Assembly: GCA_038405435.1 (NCBI GenBank)
Contig: JBBYHZ010000004.1
Length of the DNA stretch: 64,000 bases
Source of the DNA: Dryocola clanedunensis_A
GTDB lineage: Bacteria > Pseudomonadota > Gammaproteobacteria > Enterobacterales > Enterobacteriaceae
Direction: 5' to 3' (one strand)
Made by a program: the position numbers and the translations under genes. Positions 16,744 to 24,917 of this stretch are shown piece by piece. Position 1 is the stretch's first letter; each line of letters opens with the position of its first letter. The notes under the pieces are model-generated. The model saw only the letters and a list, made by a program, of their open reading frames with translations. It did no database searches and was not told the DNA's origin.

Positions 16744-18261
16744 TCAAAGATGCACAGACGCAAGACGTAATATTTCGTTCTGCGTGGTTGTTTTAGTGTC
16801 TACAATTCCCGCAACGAGGCCATTGCTCATTACCAGAATACGGTCTGTAATCCCTAACAACTCCGGCATTTCGGACGAAATAATGATGATGCCTTTCCCT
16901 TTCTTAGCCAGCTCGGCAATCAGCTGGTAAATTTCAAACTTCGCTCCCACGTCGATCCCGCGCGTCGGCTCATCCAGCATTAAAATTTCCGGCTGGGTTA
17001 ATAACCAGCGGCCAATAATAACTTTCTGCTGGTTACCGCCTGACAGCGAACCAATCGACGTGCGGTGCCCCGGCGTTTTCACACGCATGGAGTCGATAAC
17101 CCACTGGGTATCGCTTTTCATACGGCTATTATCGAGCAGGCCTATTTTGTTTTTATAGTTGCGAATATTTGAAATCAGCGAGTTAAAGCCGATATCCAGG
17201 TAAGCATAAATGCCGGTAGAGCGGCGCTCTTCGGTCACTAACGCAAAGCCATGGTTAATCGCTTCGTTGGCGCTGTGGTTATTAATTTTTTTGCCGTGCA
17301 GAAAAATGGTGCCGGATGATTTTTCACGAATACCAAACAGCGTTTCCACAATGTCGGTACGCTTCGCGCCCACCAGGCCTGCAATCCCCAGGATTTCTCC
17401 TTTATGCAAATCAAAGGAGACATCGCGGATTGAAGGCTGACGCAGCGAGGTCAGGTTACGCACCTCCAGAATCACTTCCCCCGGCACGTTGGACTTGTCC
17501 GGGAAGCGCTGGTTCAGGGAGCGGCCAACCATCATGGAGATGATTTTATCCATGTCCAGCCCTTCCAGCGGCTGGGTGGCGATCCACTGTCCGTCACGCA
17601 GAATGGTAATTTCATCGCACAGCTGGAATATCTCTTCCATTTTATGGGAGATATAAACGATGCCGCAGCCACGCTCTTTTAATTTACGGATAATTTTAAA
17701 GAGGTGGTTGACTTCTTTTTCCGTCAGGGAGGACGTTGGCTCATCCATAATGACGATTTTGGCGTTATAGGAAAACGCCTTGGCAATTTCGATCATCTGC
17801 ATTTGTGATACGGAAAGCGTGCCTACGCGGGCGCGCGGATCGATATCAATATCCAGCTCGTCGAAAATGTCTTTTGTGTCGCGGTACATTTTATCCTGAT
17901 CGACAAATACGCCCTTGGTTGGGTAACGCCCCAGCCACATATTGTCCATCACGGTACGTTGCAGGACCAGGTTCAGCTCCTGGTGCACCATGGAAATACC
18001 GTTCTCCAGCGCCTCTTTCGTGCTGTTGAAATTAACTTCCTGTCCCTGAAAAAGAATACTGCCGGAATCCTTACTGTAGATCCCAAAAAGGCATTTTAAT
18101 AATGTGGATTTACCCGCCCCGTTCTCACCCATTAAGGCGTGAATGGAATGAGGGCGAACTTTCAAATTGACATTATCGAGTGCCTTAACGCCGGGGAAAG
18201 ACTTGTTGACGTTGGTCATTTCCAACAAGAATTCAGGCGTCGCTGTTTGATTGCTGACCAT
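16744..18261 (-). CDS. mglA: Galactose/methyl-galactoside ABC transporter ATPase MglA
   Basis: 505 residues with two tandem ABC domains, as in carbohydrate CUT2 importers. The first has Walker A GENGAGKST near 44 and Walker B VIMDEPTSSL. The second has a degenerate Walker A (GLVGAKRTDI), signature LSGGNQQK and Walker B LMLDEPTRGID. One good and one degenerate ATP site is normal for MglA. It powers galactose uptake. Confidence 0.97.
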   Translation of the reverse strand: MVSNQTATPEFLLEMTNVNKSFPGVKALDNVNLKVRPHSIHALMGENGAGKSTLLKCLFGIYSKDSGSILFQGQEVNFNSTKEALENGISMVHQELNLVLQRTVMDNMWLGRYPTKGVFVDQDKMYRDTKDIFDELDIDIDPRARVGTLSVSQMQMIEIAKAFSYNAKIVIMDEPTSSLTEKEVNHLFKIIRKLKERGCGIVYISHKMEEIFQLCDEITILRDGQWIATQPLEGLDMDKIISMMVGRSLNQRFPDKSNVPGEVILEVRNLTSLRQPSIRDVSFDLHKGEILGIAGLVGAKRTDIVETLFGIREKSSGTIFLHGKKINNHSANEAINHGFALVTEERRSTGIYAYLDIGFNSLISNIRNYKNKIGLLDNSRMKSDTQWVIDSMRVKTPGHRTSIGSLSGGNQQKVIIGRWLLTQPEILMLDEPTRGIDVGAKFEIYQLIAELAKKGKGIIIISSEMPELLGITDRILVMSNGLVAGIVDTKTTTQNEILRLASVHL

Positions 18262-18300
18262 AGTTATACCTGGCTGCGAAAGTGTTGCTGAGCGTAAGGC

Positions 18301-18328
18301 CTGCCCGGGCGGCGGTTTGCCCGGGCAG
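18301..18328 (-). other. Stem-loop between mglB and mglA
   Basis: CTGCCCGGGC pairs perfectly with GCCCGGGCAG around an 8-base loop and there is no T-tract. It lies just after the mglB stop. It probably protects the mglB part of the transcript from 3' decay, so that the binding protein is made in excess over MglA and MglC. This is a known arrangement in binding-protein operons; here it is inferred. Confidence 0.75.
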
Positions 18329-18344
18329 AACTGTCTGACTTATA

Positions 18345-19343
18345 TTATTTGTTTGAGAACTGCGCCAGGTTGTCTTTATCAACGCCGACGTAAGGAATAC
18401 GCACGATCTTGTTTTCAATCTTCCAGTTCGTGCCTTCTGCCGCAGGTTTACCCGCCGCCAGGTTTTTCGCCAGATCGAAGGTGGCTTTCGCCTGGTTGTT
18501 GGCATCGTTCAGCACGGTACCGGCCAGCGCGCCGGATTTAACCAGCGCCAGCGCTTCAGGCAGGGCATCCACGCCGAAGACCGGAATAGATGATTTGTTG
18601 TGTGCTTTCAGCGCTTCTACCGCGCCCATTGCCATCGCATCGTTGTTGGCGATAACCACTTCGATTTTGTTAGCGTTCGGGCCGGACATCCATGCGTCCA
18701 TCTTATCTTTCGCCTGGGCGGTGTCCCACATCGCGGTATCTAACTGCAGCTGCTGGGTTTTCAGGCCCTTGGTGTTCAGCTCTTTGATAACGTAGGTGGT
18801 ACGGGCTTCAGCATCCGGGTGGCCCGGCTCGCCTTTGAGCAGCACGAACTGAATCTGACCGTCTTTGTTCAGATCCCAGGCCGGGTTTGCCGCCCAATGT
18901 TTCGCAATCAGGTCGCCCTGAATGATACCGGACTCTTTAGAGTCGGTGCCCACGTAGTACGCTTTATCGTAGCTATCCAGCGCCTTACGTGAAGGTTCTT
19001 TGTTGTAGAAAACAATCGGGATGTTCTGGCCACGGGCTTTTTCAATGACCGTGCCTGCCGCTGCCGGGTCAACCAGGTTGATGGCCAACGCCTTCACGCC
19101 TTTCGCCAGCAGCACGTCGATCTGATCGTTCTGCTTGGACTGGTCGTTCTGGGAGTCGTTCATCAGCAGCTCAACGTCCGGGCTTGCTTTAGCGTCTTTC
19201 TCAATGGCTTTGCGCACGACTGACATGAAGTTATCGTCGTATTTATAGATGGTCACGCCGATACGGGTATCAGCAGCGTGAGCAGCCGTGCCAAACAGCA
19301 TGCAGGACATAACGGCGGACAGGGTCAAAACCTTCTTATTCAT
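18345..19343 (-). CDS. mglB: D-galactose/D-glucose-binding periplasmic protein MglB
   Basis: 332 residues, like E. coli MglB. A signal peptide (MNKKVLTLSAVMSCMLFG, cut after AHAA) precedes a type I periplasmic binding fold starting ADTRIGVTIYKYDDNFMSVV. The calcium-binding loop DLNKDGQIQF is at about 157-166. It delivers galactose or glucose to MglAC and serves the Trg chemoreceptor. First gene of mglBAC, with promoter, CRP site and Gal operator upstream. Confidence 0.97.
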   Translation of the reverse strand: MNKKVLTLSAVMSCMLFGTAAHAADTRIGVTIYKYDDNFMSVVRKAIEKDAKASPDVELLMNDSQNDQSKQNDQIDVLLAKGVKALAINLVDPAAAGTVIEKARGQNIPIVFYNKEPSRKALDSYDKAYYVGTDSKESGIIQGDLIAKHWAANPAWDLNKDGQIQFVLLKGEPGHPDAEARTTYVIKELNTKGLKTQQLQLDTAMWDTAQAKDKMDAWMSGPNANKIEVVIANNDAMAMGAVEALKAHNKSSIPVFGVDALPEALALVKSGALAGTVLNDANNQAKATFDLAKNLAAGKPAAEGTNWKIENKIVRIPYVGVDKDNLAQFSNK

Positions 19344-19562
19344 GGTATCTCCGGTTTTTTTGCAGGGTAGTTCTGAGTGAGCTTCAGGCAGGGCAGTAAT
19401 GTTATGAAAACGTTACTGAATGCCGAAAATTATCCTAAAAAAATAAGCTTCCGTGTTCTGTAACGATCCTGTACTGCATTTTATGGCTGGTTTTTGGCTT
19501 GATACCTATAGTGAAACCGATTAATCACCGTTACATATAGTTTCAGCCTATAAAACGCTGAC

Positions 19563-19568
19563 ATCATA
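19563..19568 (-). promoter_or_regulatory. Predicted -10 box of the mglBAC promoter
   Basis: TATGAT on the minus strand is placed so that the start point would be near 19556. That puts the CRP site centre at about -41.5, the class II activator position. There is no good -35, as expected for a CRP-dependent promoter. Confidence 0.6.
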
Positions 19569-19589
19569 GACAGCGTTATGTTAATTAAC

Positions 19590-19605
19590 TGTGAATTTAC
19601 TCACA
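19590..19605. promoter_or_regulatory. CRP site upstream of mglBAC
   Basis: TGTGA-ATTTAC-TCACA is a perfect match to the CRP core consensus. It lies about 250 bp before mglB and next to a Gal operator. Confidence 0.85.
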
Positions 19606-19607
19606 GA

Positions 19608-19623
19608 TTGAAACCGGTTACAT
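19608..19623. promoter_or_regulatory. GalR/GalS operator of mglBAC
   Basis: TTGAAACCGGTTACAT agrees at all but the two outermost positions with the Gal operator pattern GTGnAAnCGnTTnCAC. It sits immediately upstream of the CRP site, the order known for E. coli mgl, so galactose and cAMP signals meet here. Confidence 0.8.
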
Positions 19624-19635
19624 CAAAGTCTTTAA

Positions 19636-20658
19636 TCAGAGAGTGATCGGCCCCACAATTTGCTTTGGCGAGACGGAATGACGACGCACCAGCGTCGGCA
19701 TAAAACAGTGCGTTGCCGCAGCGTCTATGGTCCCCGCCGCCCCCTGCAGCGCCAGCTCCGTCGCCAGACGGGCCATTGAAACGATGGGATAACGTACGGT
19801 GGTCAGCTGCGGGTCCGTGTAACGGGCAATGGGAATATCATCGAAGCCGATGACTGAAACATGATGCGGCACGACAATGCCGTTATCTTTCAGCGCCGTC
19901 AGCGCGCCCGCCGCCATGCTGTCGTTATAGGAAAACACCGCGCTGAGCTGCAGATTGCGCCCGAGCAGCTCAACCATGGCCGCCTCGCCGCCCTGCATAT
20001 CCGGCGACCCCACGCCAACCCAGCTTTCCGGAGCCGCAATCCCCTGCTCTGACAAGCCGCGCAGCCACCCTTCCCGGCGCTGATCGTTATCTTCAATGTT
20101 GTGGCTGGAGGCCAGATAGCCGATGCGCTGATGCCCCTGATTGAACAGCATGCGAGTGGCCATTAAAGCCCCGCTCACGTTGTCGAGGCCGACGCAGCGG
20201 TGCGCGTAGCCCGGCACGATGCGGTTGATCAGCACCATGCCTGGGATATGCTCAAGGAATTCGGCAAGCTCTTCGTCGCTCAGCGCCTTAGCGTGCACAA
20301 TCAGCGCGTTGCAGCGCTGGCGGATAAGCACCTCAATGGCGTGACGCTCTTTCTCTTCCTGGTGGTAGCTGTTGCCGATCAGCACATATTTGTTGTGCTC
20401 CTGAGCCACCACGTCCACCGCTTTAACCAGCGCGCCAAAGAAGGGGTCGGAAACATCCATCACCACCACGCCGATGGTGTCGCTCACCTGGGTAGCAAGC
20501 GCCTGGGCGTTGGCGTTAGGGCGATAGCCGGTCTGGGCCACGGCCCGCATCACGCTTTCACGCGTCTCCGGGCTGACCAGCGCGCTGTTGTTCAGGACGC
20601 GGGAAACGGTCGCCACGGAAACACCGGCAATGCGTGCAACGTCACGGATGGTGATCAT
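19636..20658 (-). CDS. galS: Galactose regulator GalS (LacI family)
   Basis: 340 residues from the ATG at 20658, where the family begins (MITIRDVARIAGVSVATVSR). The helix-turn-helix and hinge are at 1-60 and the sugar-binding periplasmic-type fold follows. GalS represses mglBAC and its own gene and is relieved by galactose. It lies directly upstream of mglB with the mgl operator just after its stop. Its own promoter region has a CRP site and a Gal operator. The C-terminus (PKQIVGPITL) is slightly shorter than E. coli GalS (346). Confidence 0.95.
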   Translation of the reverse strand: MITIRDVARIAGVSVATVSRVLNNSALVSPETRESVMRAVAQTGYRPNANAQALATQVSDTIGVVVMDVSDPFFGALVKAVDVVAQEHNKYVLIGNSYHQEEKERHAIEVLIRQRCNALIVHAKALSDEELAEFLEHIPGMVLINRIVPGYAHRCVGLDNVSGALMATRMLFNQGHQRIGYLASSHNIEDNDQRREGWLRGLSEQGIAAPESWVGVGSPDMQGGEAAMVELLGRNLQLSAVFSYNDSMAAGALTALKDNGIVVPHHVSVIGFDDIPIARYTDPQLTTVRYPIVSMARLATELALQGAAGTIDAAATHCFMPTLVRRHSVSPKQIVGPITL

Positions 20659-20749
20659 GGTTGTCACCGTGCGGATGATGTGTCGGTTTCATAGCGGAAC
20701 CCTGTATTTGGCAAGGTGGCTATTCTGGCAGCGAGTCGGGGCGGGTTTA

Positions 20750-20765
20750 CGTGAAGAGGATCACA
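20750..20765. promoter_or_regulatory. CRP site upstream of galS
   Basis: CGTGA-AGAGGA-TCACA matches 9 of 10 core positions. Spacing to the neighbouring Gal operator copies the arrangement at mglB. Confidence 0.75.
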
Positions 20766-20768
20766 CTC

Positions 20769-20784
20769 GTGAAAACGGTTACAT
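20769..20784. promoter_or_regulatory. GalR/GalS operator upstream of galS
   Basis: GTGAAAACGGTTACAT matches the Gal operator pattern at all fixed positions but the last. It implies autoregulation, as in E. coli. Confidence 0.82.
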
Positions 20785-20814
20785 ACAATTCGTTAACCTT
20801 TGTGATGCAAGTCA

Positions 20815-21972
20815 TTATCTTGCGGAAGGCTTTAATGAAACACCCGCAGCACGTGCGGTTAACTGACGCCACAGCCACTCCACCGGTCCCTGATGGAAGC
20901 GGCGCAGCCACAGGACGGAGAAGAGAATATTGACCGCCCAGACGACGGGCACCAGGGCCAGCAGCTGCAGGCGGTCGAACTTCATAAACAGGTCGAAGCG
21001 GTAGAATAATGTCGTGCAGATAAGCGTTTGCAGCAGATAGTTAGACAGGGCCATGCGGCCAACGCAGGTGATTGCCGCTGCCAGACGCAGCTTAGACAGC
21101 CACGGCCAGAAGCCGAAGGCCAGCGCGGCATAGCCAGCCGTCTGAAACGGCGCGCTCAGCTCGCGGGGAGCCTGAAGAATAAACGCGCACCAGCGATAGC
21201 TCCAGTCTAGGTGCCACTGGGCGTAAATCCCCGGCAGGTTAATCGCCATTCCCACCGCAACCAGCCAGAATCCCGTGCGGCGATAGTGCTGCAAACTGTA
21301 CTGCCCTTTCAGCCAGCCGCTGCGCATCAGCGCGCCGCCGAGCAGCATCATGCCTGCCAGCTGCCAGCCGTACTGTGCGCCCAGCGCCAGCAGGTTCGAA
21401 GAAAGCAGGTCGGAGCGGTTGCTGATGGCCTCCACGCCGCCGTTCAGCTTCCAGAACGCTTCATACTGGATGTTCGCAGCGTCCGGTAGCCAGGAACGGT
21501 TGGGCGCGTTGCCTGATATAAAGCCCAGCAGCAGCAGCACGCCGACCCCGATAAGGTAAAGCAGCGCCCCGGTATTAAAGAGCTGCCTCGTCGTCGGCGC
21601 GTCGCGGATCATCCGCCAGCAGATTAGCCCCACCAGCCCGTAGGCCAGCAGAATATCGCCGTCCCACAGCAGCAAAGCGTGCATAAAACCGAGCAGAACG
21701 AGCAGCGTCAGGCGTGACTGGATCCAGCGCTTGCCGCGATGTAACAACATCTGCAGCCCTGCGCCAAACAGCAAAGCAAATAGGGTGAGGAATTTGACCT
21801 GCGCGAACAGGTCGAGCACGGCCCATGTCCAGGCGTCGCTCAGGGAAACGGAGCCGGACCAGGCGGGATTGATATACGCCGCCTTTGGCAGGCCGAAGGC
21901 GACGATATTCAGCAGCAGAATACCCAGGATGGCGACGCCACGAATAAAATCCAGCGTGACATTTCTTTCCAT
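20815..21972 (-). CDS. yeiB: DUF418 membrane protein YeiB
   Basis: 385 residues, the same length as E. coli YeiB. It begins MERNVTLDFIRGVAILGILLLN, typical of DUF418/acyltransferase-3-like membrane proteins, has about ten hydrophobic helices, and ends with the PVEWLWRQLT signature. Molecular function is not established. It lies 20 bp after folE and is probably co-transcribed with it. Confidence 0.93.
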   Translation of the reverse strand: MERNVTLDFIRGVAILGILLLNIVAFGLPKAAYINPAWSGSVSLSDAWTWAVLDLFAQVKFLTLFALLFGAGLQMLLHRGKRWIQSRLTLLVLLGFMHALLLWDGDILLAYGLVGLICWRMIRDAPTTRQLFNTGALLYLIGVGVLLLLGFISGNAPNRSWLPDAANIQYEAFWKLNGGVEAISNRSDLLSSNLLALGAQYGWQLAGMMLLGGALMRSGWLKGQYSLQHYRRTGFWLVAVGMAINLPGIYAQWHLDWSYRWCAFILQAPRELSAPFQTAGYAALAFGFWPWLSKLRLAAAITCVGRMALSNYLLQTLICTTLFYRFDLFMKFDRLQLLALVPVVWAVNILFSVLWLRRFHQGPVEWLWRQLTARAAGVSLKPSAR

Positions 21973-21992
21973 GGTTCCTGCCCGTTTAACAG

Positions 21993-22658
21993 TTAGCTAT
22001 GACGAACGGCGCGCAGGAACTCCTGGCGCGTGTTCTGGCTGGATTTAAACAGCCCGCCCAGCGAGGTGGTGGTGGTGGCGCTGGTCGCGTCCTGCACCCC
22101 ACGAGCCTTCACGCAGTAATGGACTGCATCAATAGATACCGCCACATTGTTGGTGCCAAGCAGAGTTTGCAGGGCAATCAGGATCTGCTGGGTTAAGCGC
22201 TCCTGAACCTGCGGGCGCTGGGCGAAGAACTGCACGATGCGGTTAATCTTCGACAGGCCAATCACCGTCTCTTTCGGGATATAGGCCACGGTGGCCTTTC
22301 CGTCGATGGTCACGAAGTGGTGTTCGCAGGTGCTGGTCAGGGTGATATCACGCACCGTCACCATCTCATCAACCTTCATCTTGTTCTCGATGACGGTAAT
22401 TTTCGGGAAGTTCGCGTAATCCAGGCCGGAGAAAATCTCATCGACATACATTTTGGCGATGCGGTGCGGCGTCTCCATCAGGCTGTCGTCGCTCAGATCC
22501 AGATTCAGCAAATGCATGATTTCCGTCATATGTCCGGCAATCTCGCGCTTGCGGGTTTCGTTGTCCATTTCACGAACCGGCGGACGCAGCGGCGTTTCCA
22601 GCCCGCGCGCAACGAGGGCCTCGTGAACGAGAGCGGCTTCGTGACTTAATGATGGCAT
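21993..22658 (-). CDS. folE: GTP cyclohydrolase I (type IA)
   Basis: 221 residues from the ATG at 22658 (MPSLSHEAALVHEALVARGL), the known enteric start; longer reading has no family support. Zinc ligands are visible in TSTCEHHFVTIDGKA (Cys and His) and VHYCVKARG (Cys). It opens GTP to dihydroneopterin triphosphate, the first step of folate and queuosine synthesis. In K-12 folE is divergent from yeiG; here an MFS gene lies between. Confidence 0.97.
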   Translation of the reverse strand: MPSLSHEAALVHEALVARGLETPLRPPVREMDNETRKREIAGHMTEIMHLLNLDLSDDSLMETPHRIAKMYVDEIFSGLDYANFPKITVIENKMKVDEMVTVRDITLTSTCEHHFVTIDGKATVAYIPKETVIGLSKINRIVQFFAQRPQVQERLTQQILIALQTLLGTNNVAVSIDAVHYCVKARGVQDATSATTTTSLGGLFKSSQNTRQEFLRAVRHS

Positions 22659-22776
22659 GTCGTTTTTTCTCCTGCAGGTGTGGCTGACCTCTGCCCTACG
22701 TGGGACAAAGTGTGCGCTCATTGTGCGTGAGCGCGCTCGCATAATCCAGTGGCGGCGGGGATAATTATTGAAATCG

Positions 22777-23946
22777 TCAATACCTTTTCCAGACCAGCGC
22801 GCCGCCGATAAGTAATGCTGCCCCGGCGACGTACAGCGCCGGTTCCAGCTGATGTGTTAAAGCCGTTGATAATGCGGATAATGCAGGCCCGATAAGCTGA
22901 CCGATGGCGTAGCCCGTGGTCAGCAACCCGGCCAGGTATCTCGTGTGTTGCGGTGCCATTTCGCGGCCATACTGCAGCGAAAGCTGTACCGCGCAGAGGA
23001 ACCCGCCGCCGACCAGCACGGCCCCCAGCACCAGGCCCGTCATGCCGGGCACTAAATCAGAGGCGAAGACCCCGACCGCCTGCAGCCAGAGCACCAGAGC
23101 CAGGCGCTGATTGCTGTGCAGCAGATGGCGCGTGGCAATGCCGATGGCGATGCCCACCACCGCTGCCCCGCCGAAAATAGGCCAGGCGAACTGCGCAAAG
23201 ACGCTGGCCGGGAAGCGGGCCGCCGCCATCTGCGACAGGAAGGTAGCGGGCAGAATATAGCCGAAACCGGCGAGGCTGTAGCTCCAGACCAGACGTTTAA
23301 GCGGCGCGTTCAGCACCAGCGGCTCCGGCGCAGTTTCAGGACGGTGCAGCTCCCCTTTCCGGGGCAGATTGCGCGCAATAAGGAGCACCAGGACAAGCGC
23401 CAGAACGCCATACACCAGCCAGGCCTCCCGGGCGGTAAGATTCAGGCTATGAATCCCTGTCGCCAGCAGGCCGCTGATGAAGATCCCTGCCCCCGGCCCG
23501 GCGAACACCGCGGCGCTTAAGCCCGGCTTACCCAGCCGCGCCAGCTGTTCGTTGCTCCAGGCGGCCACCAGCACCATTGCCCAGCCGCTCGCCCAGCCAA
23601 CCAGAAAGCGTATAACCGCGTGCCAGAGCGCGGAATCGACGGTGGCAGAAAGCAGCGTCAGAATAGCGGCTCCCCACACCCCGGCCATCAGGCGGAGCTC
23701 TACGCGGCGATGCGCGCGCATGGCATCCCACGCGCCGACCAGATAACCTAAATAGTTGATTGCGGCGACCAGTCCCGCGCTGGTTAAGGTAAGCTGACCT
23801 TCTGACATCATCAGCGGCACCTGTGGGGTGAAAGCAAAGCGGCCTATGCCCATCGCCACCACCAGCACCAGAAAACCCGTTAACGCGATACGTGCCGCCA
23901 CACCGACCTCAATTGTTACAATACCGTTGTCAGCATGATGCAGCAT
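22777..23946 (-). CDS. YbfB/YjiJ-family MFS transporter
   Basis: 389 residues with about 12 hydrophobic helices. The motif VVAMGIGRFAFTPQVPLM near residues 29-46 is the hallmark of the YbfB/YjiJ group. Substrate is unknown. It lies on the folE strand, 118 bp upstream of it and divergent from yeiG by about 60 bp. K-12 has no gene at this place. The first ~12 residues may be untranslated, as other in-frame starts exist. It could instead be regulated with yeiG through the short shared region. Confidence 0.85.
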   Translation of the reverse strand: MLHHADNGIVTIEVGVAARIALTGFLVLVVAMGIGRFAFTPQVPLMMSEGQLTLTSAGLVAAINYLGYLVGAWDAMRAHRRVELRLMAGVWGAAILTLLSATVDSALWHAVIRFLVGWASGWAMVLVAAWSNEQLARLGKPGLSAAVFAGPGAGIFISGLLATGIHSLNLTAREAWLVYGVLALVLVLLIARNLPRKGELHRPETAPEPLVLNAPLKRLVWSYSLAGFGYILPATFLSQMAAARFPASVFAQFAWPIFGGAAVVGIAIGIATRHLLHSNQRLALVLWLQAVGVFASDLVPGMTGLVLGAVLVGGGFLCAVQLSLQYGREMAPQHTRYLAGLLTTGYAIGQLIGPALSALSTALTHQLEPALYVAGAALLIGGALVWKRY

Positions 23947-24008
23947 AGCTAGACTGGGTTGAAGTGAAAATTGTTCAACGATACTGAATATAATTAAGGA
24001 ACCTCTGG

Positions 24009-24839
24009 ATGGAACTCCTCGAAGAACATCGCTGTTTTGACGGCTGGCAGCAGCGCTGGCGCCATGATTCGGCGCTACTCAACTGCCCAATGACGTTCAG
24101 TATTTTTCTGCCGTCGCCGCGCACCACGCCCCCACCCGTCCTCTACTGGCTTTCAGGCCTGACCTGCAACGATGAAAACTTCACCACCAAAGCAGGCGCA
24201 CAGCGCGTGGCGGCAGAGCTGGGGATCGTGCTTGTCATGCCGGACACCAGCCCCCGCGGCGACGGCGTGCCTAACGACGAGAGCTACGACCTGGGCCAGG
24301 GCGCGAGCTTCTATCTGAACGCCAGCGAACAGCCGTGGGCGGAGCATTTCCGCATGTATGATTATATTTGTGACGAGCTGCCCGCGCTGATCGCCGACAA
24401 CTTCAGCATCAGCGAAAAGGCCTCCATTTTCGGCCATTCCATGGGCGGACACGGCGCGTTAAGCATCGCGTTAAAAAATCCGGGCCGCTTCCGTTCCGTT
24501 TCCGCGTTCGCGCCTATCGTCAACCCAACCCGCGTGCCGTGGGGGCAAAAAGCGTTTGCAGCCTATCTGGGCAATAACGAAAGCGAGTGGCAGAAGTGGG
24601 ACAGCTGCTGCCTGCTGATGGCGGCGGATCCGGCGGATGCGATCCCGACCTTAATCGATCAGGGTGATGCGGATCAGTTCCTGGCGGATCAGCTGCAGCC
24701 CGCCCAGCTTGCCGAAGTGGCAAGGCAAAAAAACTGGCCGTTAACCCTGCGCGTTCAGCCGGGCTACGACCATAGCTACTATTTTATTGCTTCCTTCGTG
24801 GAGGACCATTTACGGTTCCACGCGGAGCATCTGGCTTAG
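24009..24839 (+). CDS. yeiG: S-formylglutathione hydrolase
   Basis: 276 residues, close to E. coli YeiG (278). It is an esterase-D type alpha/beta hydrolase: nucleophile Ser in FGHSMGGHGAL near 145, oxyanion-type PPPVLYWLSGLTCND near the start, and the catalytic His near PGYDHSYYF. It hydrolyses S-formylglutathione in glutathione-dependent formaldehyde detoxification. AAGGA precedes the start. Confidence 0.95.
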   Translation: MELLEEHRCFDGWQQRWRHDSALLNCPMTFSIFLPSPRTTPPPVLYWLSGLTCNDENFTTKAGAQRVAAELGIVLVMPDTSPRGDGVPNDESYDLGQGASFYLNASEQPWAEHFRMYDYICDELPALIADNFSISEKASIFGHSMGGHGALSIALKNPGRFRSVSAFAPIVNPTRVPWGQKAFAAYLGNNESEWQKWDSCCLLMAADPADAIPTLIDQGDADQFLADQLQPAQLAEVARQKNWPLTLRVQPGYDHSYYFIASFVEDHLRFHAEHLA

Positions 24840-24850
24840 CATTCTGAACC

Positions 24851-24883
24851 CGGCGGATGACGCTGATGCTTATCCGCCCTATG
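24851..24883 (+). repeat. REP-like element
   Basis: CGGCGGATGACGCTGATGC followed by TTATCCGCCC is one complete REP-type palindrome between yeiG and cirA. Confidence 0.75.
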
Positions 24884-24917
24884 GACTCTCCCCCCAATGG
24901 GAGAGAGTCCGGGAAAA

